A stretch of DNA of 13,201 nucleotides from an uncultured Bacilli bacterium (lineage in GTDB: Bacteria; Bacillota_I; Bacilli_A; RFN20; CAG-826): the NCBI GenBank assembly GCA_934133115.1, contig CAKPAV010000016.1, positions 1 to 13,201 on the forward strand, read 5' to 3'. The position numbers and the translations under genes are program-made. This document shows positions 7,349 to 13,201 of this stretch, one piece after another (position 1 is the first letter of the stretch; each line of letters opens with the position of its first letter). The notes below the pieces were generated by a model. It ran no database searches and was not told the origin of the DNA. It saw nothing but the letters and a program-made list of their open reading frames with translations.

Positions 7349-9808
7349 ATGAAATATAAAGATTTAATAAGTAAAATGACGCTTGAAGAAAAAGCGTTAT
7401 TAACATCAGGAAAAGACTTCTGGCAAACAATGGACTATAAGAGATTAGGAATTCCATCAATATTCTTATCTGATGGTCCTCATGGAATGCGTAAACAAGC
7501 CGCAGCAGCGGACCATTTAGGACTTAACGCATCTATTCCGGCCACATGCTTCCCAACTGCAGCGACGATGGCAAACTCATGGGATGTTGCATTAGGAGAA
7601 AAATTAGGTACACTTCTTGGTGAAGAAGCTGTATCACAAAAAGTAAATGTTGTTTTAGGTCCAGGAACAAATATGAAAAGAAGTCCACTTTGCGGAAGAA
7701 ACTTTGAATATTTCTCTGAAGATCCTTATTTAGCAGGTAAAATGGCTGCGGGTTATATCCGTGGTATTCAAAGTAATGGTATTGCAAGTTGCGTTAAACA
7801 CTTTGCTTGTAATAACCAAGAAGAAAATCGTATGACTCTTGATTCTGTGCTTGATGAAAGAACATTCCGTGAAATTTATTTAACTGCTTTTGAAATTGCT
7901 ATTAAAGAAGGTAAAGCTAAAACCATCATGTCTGCTTATAACTTAATTAATGGTACTTTTGCTAATGAAAATCCACACTTATTAAAAGAAATTCTTCGTG
8001 ATGAATGGGGATTTAATGGTGTTGTCGTAACTGACTGGGGTGGAGATAATGATCGTGTATTAGGTCTTAAAGCCGGTAACGAACTAGAAATGCCTGGTGC
8101 ATGTGGTGATACCGCTAAAGATATTATCGAAGCCGTTAAAAATGGTACATTAGATGAAAAAGTATTAGATGAAAATATTGATCGTTTATTAACTTTAATT
8201 TTTGATACTGAAGAAGTATTTAAAGTAGAACATAAACCATTTGATGTGGAAGAACATCATAAGTTCGCCCAATTAGCGGCATCTGAAAGTGCAGTTCTTC
8301 TTAAAAATGATAATCACTTATTACCATTAAGTCCAAAAACAAAAGTTGCTTTAATTGGTGACTTCTTATATCAACCTCGTTATCAAGGTGCTGGTTCCTC
8401 TGTTGTTAATCCAACAAAGTTAGAAAAACACTTAGAGCATTTAAAAGATATTGATTTAGAAATCGTTGGACATTGTAAAGGATTTAATCGTTTTGGTAAA
8501 AAACATAATGGCCACTTAAAACGCGCGATTGAAATTGCTAAAAAGGCTGATGTTGTTATTTGTCACTTAGGTTTAGATGAAGTTACTGAAGCAGAAGGTT
8601 TAGACCGTAAAAATATGAAACTTCCTGAAAATCAAGTTCGCTTAATTAAAGAATTAAAGAAACTTGGTAAAAAGATTGTTGTTGTATTAACATGTGGTTC
8701 TTCTCTTGAATTAGATATCGCTGATGATGTTGACGCTATCTTACATATGTATTTAGCAGGCCAAGGTGGCGTTACTGCTACATGGAATATTATTACTGGT
8801 AAAGTTAATCCATCTGGTAAATTAAGTGAAACCTATCCATATCACTTTGAAGATGTTGCTTCTAGCGATAATTTCCCAAGCCATACAAGAACAATTGAAT
8901 ATCGTGAAGGATTAGAAATCGGTTATCGTTATTTTGATACTGCTGGTGTAAAAGTACGTTACCCATTTGGTTATGGTTTATCTTATACCACATTTGAATA
9001 TTCAAATTTAAAAGTAACTGAAAAAGGTGTCACTTTCGATATTGAAAATACAGGCGATGTTGATGGAAAAGAAATTGCTCAATTATATATTTCTTTACCA
9101 GAATCAAAAATAATTCGTGTTAAAAAAGAATTAAAAGGATTTATCAAAGTGCCTTTAAAAGCTCACGAAAAGAAAACTGTCTCTATTGATTTTGATGATA
9201 AAACATTTAGATACTTCAATACTCTCACAAATAAATGGGAAATTGAAGGCGGAAAATATGATGTTTTAATTGGTGCATCTAGTGAAGATATTCGTTTAAC
9301 TGGTTCTATTGAAGTTAAAGGCACCACTACTAAATATCCATATGACTTAAAAGATTTACCTACATACGCTAGTGGCAAAGTAAGAAATGTTCCAGATAAA
9401 GAATTTGCCTTATTACTTGGAAGAGATATTCCTTCTACCGAACTACCATTCATTAATAAGCGCAAAAACCGTTTAATTGTGGATTATAACACCACTGTTA
9501 AAGAATTAAAATACGCTAAAGGATGGACAGGAAGATTCTTTGCAGGCGCAATTAATTTTGCAGTAAACTTCTTAAGATTCTTTGGTAATAAAACAACCGC
9601 TAATACATTAATCATGGGCGTTGTACATCAACCAATGCGTGGCTTATCACGTATGACTGGTGGAGCAATACACTGGAAACAATTAGATGGCTTAATTATG
9701 ATGTTTAATGGTCACTTCTTTAAAGGATTACATAAATTCAATAAAGAAGGTCGAATCATTAAAAAAGAAATGAAACAAAAGAAGAAAGAAGAAAAAGAAG
9801 TTAAGTAG
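7349..9808 (+). CDS. Glycoside hydrolase family 3 beta-glycosidase with C-terminal extension
   Basis: This 819-residue retaining glycosidase is probably a beta-glucosidase-type exo-enzyme that removes single sugars from glycan ends. The (beta/alpha)8 domain (about 1-290) has SDGPHG (41-46), KHFACNNQE (150-158) and VVTDWGG, in which D229 is the expected nucleophile. The second alpha/beta domain (about 310-500) has EAEGLDR (414-420), with E416 a candidate acid/base. An FnIII-like domain follows (about 570-655). The last 140 residues include ALLLGRDIP (687-695), a hydrophobic/amphipathic stretch (about 727-745), a Gly/Met-rich conserved-looking segment (750-795) and a Lys/Glu-rich end. I believe similar tails occur in other Firmicute GH3 proteins. 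No signal peptide is present, so it acts in the cytoplasm. The start is ATG with AAGGAGA six bases ahead. Operon partner is the GT2 gene upstream. Family is certain, substrate unknown. Confidence 0.95.
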   Translation: MKYKDLISKMTLEEKALLTSGKDFWQTMDYKRLGIPSIFLSDGPHGMRKQAAAADHLGLNASIPATCFPTAATMANSWDVALGEKLGTLLGEEAVSQKVNVVLGPGTNMKRSPLCGRNFEYFSEDPYLAGKMAAGYIRGIQSNGIASCVKHFACNNQEENRMTLDSVLDERTFREIYLTAFEIAIKEGKAKTIMSAYNLINGTFANENPHLLKEILRDEWGFNGVVVTDWGGDNDRVLGLKAGNELEMPGACGDTAKDIIEAVKNGTLDEKVLDENIDRLLTLIFDTEEVFKVEHKPFDVEEHHKFAQLAASESAVLLKNDNHLLPLSPKTKVALIGDFLYQPRYQGAGSSVVNPTKLEKHLEHLKDIDLEIVGHCKGFNRFGKKHNGHLKRAIEIAKKADVVICHLGLDEVTEAEGLDRKNMKLPENQVRLIKELKKLGKKIVVVLTCGSSLELDIADDVDAILHMYLAGQGGVTATWNIITGKVNPSGKLSETYPYHFEDVASSDNFPSHTRTIEYREGLEIGYRYFDTAGVKVRYPFGYGLSYTTFEYSNLKVTEKGVTFDIENTGDVDGKEIAQLYISLPESKIIRVKKELKGFIKVPLKAHEKKTVSIDFDDKTFRYFNTLTNKWEIEGGKYDVLIGASSEDIRLTGSIEVKGTTTKYPYDLKDLPTYASGKVRNVPDKEFALLLGRDIPSTELPFINKRKNRLIVDYNTTVKELKYAKGWTGRFFAGAINFAVNFLRFFGNKTTANTLIMGVVHQPMRGLSRMTGGAIHWKQLDGLIMMFNGHFFKGLHKFNKEGRIIKKEMKQKKKEEKEVK

Positions 9809-9810
9809 TT

Positions 9811-9837
9811 AAAAAGTGAGGCAAAACCTCACTTTTT
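9811..9837. terminator. Bidirectional terminator between the GH3 operon and rlmH
   Basis: AAAAAGTGAGG (9811-9821) pairs perfectly with CCTCACTTTTT (9827-9837) around a five-base loop. It has a T run on its 3' side and, on the minus strand, another T run from the five A residues. It begins two bases after the GH3 stop and eight bases past the rlmH stop, so it can end both converging transcripts. Confidence 0.9.
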
Positions 9838-9845
9838 TAATGTGT

Positions 9846-10328
9846 TTATTTATGATATGTTTCATGATTATTAATTTTAAACGCTCGATAAATTTGTTCT
9901 AAAATTAATATTCTTACCATTTGATGCGTAAAGGTAAATTTAGATAATATGATTCTTTCATTCGCTCTTTGTCTAATATTCTCACCAAGTCCTAATGATC
10001 CACCTATAACAAATGTAATAGTACTTTTCCCATTAGTAAAAAGTTTATCTAAATGATTAGCAAATGATATAGAATCATATTCATTGACTTTATGTAAATC
10101 TAGAAGGATAACATATTCATTATCTTTAATTGTAGATAATATCTTGCTTCCTTCTTTTTCTTTTATTTGTTGATCTAAAGTAGGATTGCTATTTTTAGCA
10201 ATTGGTTCATCAGAAACTTCAATAATTTCAATATTAGTATAAGCAGATAATCTTTTTTCATATTCGCTTATTGCTGATTTAAAATATTGTTCTTTTATTT
10301 TACCAACTGCAATGATTTTAATCTTCAT
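9846..10328 (-). CDS. rlmH: 23S rRNA pseudouridine(1915)-N3-methyltransferase RlmH
   Basis: RlmH is a SPOUT-class methyltransferase that uses S-adenosylmethionine to methylate pseudouridine 1915 in helix 69 of 23S rRNA, acting on assembled ribosomes. The 160-residue protein matches the family in length and layout. It starts MKIKIIAVGKIKEQY, has a strand VILLD (73-77), the knot motif FVIGGSLGL (106-114), LSKFTFTHQMVR (128-139) and LEQIYRAFKIN (143-153), and ends in the diagnostic YHK. Its ATG overlaps the walJ stop in an ATGA arrangement, and the only SD-like element, GGAG, is about 13 bases away, so translation is probably coupled to walJ. It is the last gene of the minus-strand housekeeping transcript. 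The pseudouridine at 1915 is made by RluD-type enzymes; an RluA-family gene lies at the other end of the window but is not adjacent. Confidence 0.97.
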   Translation of the reverse strand: MKIKIIAVGKIKEQYFKSAISEYEKRLSAYTNIEIIEVSDEPIAKNSNPTLDQQIKEKEGSKILSTIKDNEYVILLDLHKVNEYDSISFANHLDKLFTNGKSTITFVIGGSLGLGENIRQRANERIILSKFTFTHQMVRILILEQIYRAFKINNHETYHK

Positions 10329-11083
10329 AACGATACTTTTTCTCCGCCAGTAACCATTTCTCTTTGTTTGGCGGCAATAATATGGATTTTAGAAATATCT
10401 CCTAATTTCTTAGTTAATATTTCATTATAAGTACTTAAAGCGAGTTCAGGAGTATTGGCTTCTTCTGATAAGTGCATAAGCACGATTTCTTTAGTGTTTT
10501 CTCCAATAATCTCTGACATATACATCGCGGAATCTTCATTAGATAAGTGACCTTCATCGCCTAAAATACGCATAATTAAATATGCTGGTCTACTTGTTTC
10601 AAATAATTTTTTAACATTATGATTACTCTCAATACAAATATAATCTGGATTTTGCATGTATTTTAAGTTTCTTTCTGAAATATATCCGGTATCTGTCATA
10701 TAAATTAGTTTTTGATTATCCGCTTCAATAACAAAACCAATTGGATTTTTTGCATCATGTGATGTAGCTAAAATTGTTATATCAAAGCCAGCAATATTGT
10801 ACTTTTTATAAAGTTCTAAGACATTCTCACTTGGTACATCATATGTTCCTAAAGCACTATAAATTTTGTCATTAGAAAATGAAGAAGCACACTTTATATG
10901 ATCACAATGTTCATGAGTTATTAAAAGTGCTTCAATATTTTCCGTATTAATGTGCGTATCTTTAAGTTGTTCTTTTAAATATTTATTAGTAACACCCATA
11001 TCTATTTGTATTAAATGACCAGAATTAGATTCAATAATTGTGGCATTACCTTTTGATCCACTTGCAACGACATAAAATTTCAT
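10325..11083 (-). CDS. walJ: WalJ/YycJ-type MBL-fold metallohydrolase
   Basis: This is a 252-residue metallo-beta-lactamase-fold protein of the YycJ/WalJ group, cytoplasmic, thought from work in other Firmicutes to be a nuclease-like enzyme linked to cell-wall/division coordination. The opening VASGSKGNAT (6-15) is typical of the group. The metal site THEHCDH lies at 56-62, with Cys where relatives often have Ser. Further ligand motifs are SHD (107-109) and MTDTG (129-133). SNHN (153-156), GHLSNEDSA (178-186) and HLSEEANTPELA (204-215) also fit. The start is ATG with AAGGTAA about nine bases ahead, three bases after the dnaB stop. In Bacillus it belongs to the walRK operon; here no two-component genes are beside it and it sits between dnaB and rlmH. 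Confidence in the family is high; its substrate is not established here. Confidence 0.93.
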   Translation of the reverse strand: MKFYVVASGSKGNATIIESNSGHLIQIDMGVTNKYLKEQLKDTHINTENIEALLITHEHCDHIKCASSFSNDKIYSALGTYDVPSENVLELYKKYNIAGFDITILATSHDAKNPIGFVIEADNQKLIYMTDTGYISERNLKYMQNPDYICIESNHNVKKLFETSRPAYLIMRILGDEGHLSNEDSAMYMSEIIGENTKEIVLMHLSEEANTPELALSTYNEILTKKLGDISKIHIIAAKQREMVTGGEKVSL

Positions 11084-11086
11084 AAA

Positions 11087-12559
11087 CTACTTACCTTCTG
11101 GCTTAATATCATTTAAGTCACCTTCAAGATGGCCTTCTTGCATTGCACGAATTCTTTCAAGTTGCTCTTGACTTAAATCCGAGAATTGAGAATAAGATTT
11201 TTGAAATAACAAAATCATATCACCAGTTTGTCCGTTTCTATTTTTAGCTAAGTTTAATTTAACTAATGTATTGACAGTAGGAGATGACACTTTTTCTTTT
11301 TCTTCTTGTTCTTCAGATTTTGCTTCACTTTGTTGTGTTTTTTTCTTTTTAATGCCTTCAGGACTTAATAACATAATCATATCCGCATCTTGCTCGATAG
11401 CGCCACTTTCACGTAAATCGGACATTACAGGTTCTTTATTATCACGTTTTTCAACATCACGTGATAATTGACATAATACAACAACAGGTACTTTTAAAGA
11501 ACGGGCTAAATCCTTGATTTTACGTGAGAAATCTGATACTTCTAATTGTCGATTAAAATCACCTTTAGGTTTATCTCCTGAAGTAATTAAACCAATATAA
11601 TCAATTAAAACCATTGCTAAGTCATTATGACTATTTTGTAATTTTTTCGCTTTGGCCAATAAATCAGACATTTTAATAGAAGGAGTATCATCAATGAACA
11701 TTTTTAAAGAAGCTAAACGACGTGAAGCATCTTTAATTCTAATTCGTTCCTCTTTATTTAAATAAGAGGTTGTAATTTTATTTAATTCTACACCAGATTC
11801 AATAGCAAGCAATCTTCTTGCTAAAAGTTCTCCAGACATTTCAAGAGAAAAGAACGCCACAGTTTTTTTAGTACTTTTTGCCGCAGTTAAAGCAAAATTA
11901 AGCGCTAACGCTGTTTTACCAACAGATGGTCGAGCGGCTAAAACAATCATATTTTCACGTTGGAAACCATTACTCCATTTATTTAATAATTTAAATCCGG
12001 TTGTAATACCAATTAAATGATCATCAGAAGTTTCTTTATAAGTATCCAAATCTTGATTAACTCTTTCAATATATTCACTTAATCCTACGAATTCTGCAAC
12101 ACGACGTTGTTCAACAATACGAGCAATATCATCACCTGCATGAGCAACGAAATCAGAAACAGTTCCATCAATTCCTTTGTTATATGTTTCTTTAATATTA
12201 TCCATAGTAACTAAAAGAGTACGTAAAACTGTGCAATCTTTAACAATTTTAATATAGTGTTCTAAACTAGTTAAACCAACCGCATTTTCACATAAATCTT
12301 TTAAAAAGTCAACGCCACCAATTAAATCTTGTTTTTTCATGTTTTCTAATTCATTATAAACAGTGACAACATCGACTTTTTGTCTTGTATTATTCAACCT
12401 TTTAATAGCGTTAAAAACAAGTCGATTAGCGACATTTTTTTCATAAAAATCATCTTCAATTAAAGAGCCCATACAAGTAGTGAGTGCCTCTTCTGAAATT
12501 AGCATTGCTCCAAGCAAAGATTTCTCAACAAATTCATCATTAGGTAATTTATAATCCAC
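11087..12559 (-). CDS. dnaB: Replicative DNA helicase DnaB (DnaC in Bacillus)
   Basis: DnaB is the hexameric ATP-driven helicase that opens the replication fork and recruits primase. The N-terminal domain covers about residues 8-110, then a linker, then the RecA-like motor. Counted from the upstream GTG at 12568 (493 residues), Walker A is ARPSVGKTA at 212-220, Walker B is MVLIDY at 319-324, CQLSR is at 366-370, RESGAIEQDADMIMLL is at 386-401 and AKNRNG is at 441-446. I place the start at the GTG at 12557-12559 (490 residues) because AGGTGAT stands four bases ahead. The protein is longer than the roughly 450-470 residue relatives because of a Lys/Glu-rich insertion at about 404-431 and a short C-terminal tail. 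It follows rplI directly and precedes walJ by three bases. The identity is certain; the exact start is less so. Confidence 0.96.
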   Translation of the reverse strand: MDYKLPNDEFVEKSLLGAMLISEEALTTCMGSLIEDDFYEKNVANRLVFNAIKRLNNTRQKVDVVTVYNELENMKKQDLIGGVDFLKDLCENAVGLTSLEHYIKIVKDCTVLRTLLVTMDNIKETYNKGIDGTVSDFVAHAGDDIARIVEQRRVAEFVGLSEYIERVNQDLDTYKETSDDHLIGITTGFKLLNKWSNGFQRENMIVLAARPSVGKTALALNFALTAAKSTKKTVAFFSLEMSGELLARRLLAIESGVELNKITTSYLNKEERIRIKDASRRLASLKMFIDDTPSIKMSDLLAKAKKLQNSHNDLAMVLIDYIGLITSGDKPKGDFNRQLEVSDFSRKIKDLARSLKVPVVVLCQLSRDVEKRDNKEPVMSDLRESGAIEQDADMIMLLSPEGIKKKKTQQSEAKSEEQEEKEKVSSPTVNTLVKLNLAKNRNGQTGDMILLFQKSYSQFSDLSQEQLERIRAMQEGHLEGDLNDIKPEGK

Positions 12560-12563
12560 AATA

Positions 12564-12570
12564 ATCACCT
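12564..12570 (-). promoter_or_regulatory. Ribosome binding site that decides the dnaB start
   Basis: AGGTGAT on the minus strand is a seven-base complement to the 16S 3' end AUCACCU, and it overlaps the rplI stop codon. It is four bases from the GTG at 12559. The GTG at 12568 lies inside this site and has no good SD of its own, so the shorter protein is favoured. Confidence 0.6.
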
Positions 12571-13018
12571 ACTTTGCTTCGCTAACATGTACTTTAATTT
12601 CCGCAACAACGCCTTTATATAGCTCGTTTTTTAAAATAGTTACTCCTAAAGTATTTACTGTTTCTTTATCGACAAACTTTCTTTTATCAACAGTTATTCC
12701 ATAACTGGTTTTAAGTTTTTCCACAACTTGTTTAGAAGATACAGAACCAAACAATTTTCCATCTTTTCCTGTTTTACATGTAAATTCAAGGGTAATTGTT
12801 TTAAGTTTCTCTTTTAATTCTTCAGCTTCTTTGCGATTTTTTTCATCTAAAATACGAGCGTCTTCTTTTTGTTTATCTAATATTTCAACGCTACGTTTTG
12901 TCGCGTTAACTCCTAAACGTTTAGGTAACAAAAAGTTATTAGCGTAGCCATCACTTACTTCAATAGTTTGGCCTTTTTTACCAACGTTTTTTACATCTTG
13001 TAACAAAATAACTTTCAT
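12569..13018 (-). CDS. rplI: 50S ribosomal protein L9
   Basis: L9 binds 23S rRNA at the base of the L1 stalk and helps keep reading frame and fidelity. At 149 residues it has the standard length. The N-terminal globular domain (1-45) shows MKVILLQDVKNVGKKG and then EVSDGYANNFLLPK, the RNA-binding signature. The long connecting helix (about 41-75) is rich in Lys and Glu, and the C-terminal domain (about 77-149) contains GKLFGSVSS (87-95). The start is ATG with AGGAGG seven bases ahead, a site that overlaps the gdpP stop. Its TAG stop abuts the dnaB region. The gdpP-rplI-dnaB order is the same as in Bacillus subtilis (yybT-rplI-dnaC). Confidence 0.98.
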   Translation of the reverse strand: MKVILLQDVKNVGKKGQTIEVSDGYANNFLLPKRLGVNATKRSVEILDKQKEDARILDEKNRKEAEELKEKLKTITLEFTCKTGKDGKLFGSVSSKQVVEKLKTSYGITVDKRKFVDKETVNTLGVTILKNELYKGVVAEIKVHVSEAK

Positions 13019-13029
13019 ATTAAGTCCTC

Positions 13030-13201
13030 CTATTTCACTGTTCTTACATAATTTATGTATTGATCTAATGTTTCTAATAATTTGGTATTAACTTCATCAA
13101 TAGTACTATTATCAAATTTAGCGGCCGCCATTGTAAAGTGTCCACCGCCACCAATTTTTTCCATTAATGATTGAACGTTAATTGTACCATCGCTTCGAGC
13201 A
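13030..13201 (-). CDS. gdpP: C-terminal end of a GdpP/YybT-type c-di-AMP phosphodiesterase (partial)
   Basis: Only the last 56 residues are in the window; the gene continues past 13201. The visible part reads ARSDGTINVQ, followed by MEKIGGGGHFTMAAAK, which is the substrate-binding end of a DHHA1 domain with its GGGGH motif. Together with rplI and dnaB directly downstream, this points to GdpP, the membrane-bound DHH/DHHA1 enzyme that degrades cyclic di-AMP. The stop TAG is at 13030-13032, 11 bases before the rplI ATG, and the rplI ribosome binding site overlaps it. The membrane, PAS-like and GGDEF-like domains that would confirm GdpP over other DHH proteins lie outside the window, so the name rests on the motif plus synteny. 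Confidence 0.85.
   Translation of the reverse strand, partial: ARSDGTINVQSLMEKIGGGGHFTMAAAKFDNSTIDEVNTKLLETLDQYINYVRTVK

Noticed and set aside
7533..7787. Minus-strand open frame of 84 residues inside the GH3 gene
   Set aside because: It is antisense to the conserved catalytic domain and has no start signals.
9163..9465. Minus-strand open frame of 100 residues inside the GH3 gene
   Set aside because: It is antisense to the FnIII-like domain, with no ribosome binding site or known motif.
11271..11471. Plus-strand open frame opposite the DnaB insertion
   Set aside because: It is rich in Ser, Phe and Cys because it reads the complement of Lys/Glu codons; it has no other support.

Overview
The window looks like chromosomal sequence from an AT-rich, low-GC relative of the Bacilli, Erysipelotrichia or Acholeplasma-type lineages, perhaps a gut or rumen bacterium. 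The reasons are the Bacillus-like gene set gdpP-rplI-dnaB-walJ-rlmH, strong purine-rich ribosome binding sites that pair with the extended Firmicute anti-SD, intrinsic terminators, and a lipoprotein signal with a lipobox. TGA is used as a stop (metallophosphoesterase, walJ) and Trp is encoded by TGG, so this is the standard bacterial code and not the Mycoplasma code. The species cannot be named from this sequence alone.

Left block (1-4437, minus strand). Transcription runs from the divergent promoter region near 4.5 kb toward position 1. It covers a secreted M6-type zinc metalloprotease lipoprotein (2851-4437) ending at a clear intrinsic terminator (2814-2841). A tightly packed trio follows: a membrane-exported calcineurin-like metallophosphoesterase (1603-2742), a PF06541/CmpB-type five-helix membrane protein of unknown role (873-1598), and an RluA/RluD-family rRNA pseudouridine synthase (870 down to the window edge, C-terminus missing).

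Middle block (4589-9808, plus strand), carbohydrate genes. A class II galactose-1-phosphate uridylyltransferase (galT) has its own terminator at 6148-6171, next to a short direct repeat. A probable operon of a family 2 glycosyltransferase and a cytoplasmic GH3 beta-glycosidase follows, 11 bases apart. The GH3 enzyme carries a C-terminal extension of about 140 residues with a hydrophobic or amphipathic stretch and a Lys/Glu-rich end. No galK, galE or sugar transporter is present in the window.

Right block (9846-13201, minus strand), housekeeping genes. In transcription order these are the C-terminal end of gdpP (c-di-AMP phosphodiesterase), rplI (ribosomal protein L9), dnaB (replicative helicase), walJ (MBL-fold hydrolase) and rlmH (23S rRNA pseudouridine-1915 methyltransferase). 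The genes are 11 bases apart or less, or overlap, so this is almost certainly one transcript. It meets the GH3 operon head-on at a hairpin (9811-9838) able to terminate both strands.

I found no mobile element, CRISPR array, tRNA, rRNA or clear sign of a new multi-gene system. The points most worth a second look are the GH3 tail and its GT2 partner, the Lys/Glu-rich insertion in DnaB, the M6 lipoprotein with an inverted repeat on its promoter, and the duplicated half-hairpin behind galT.
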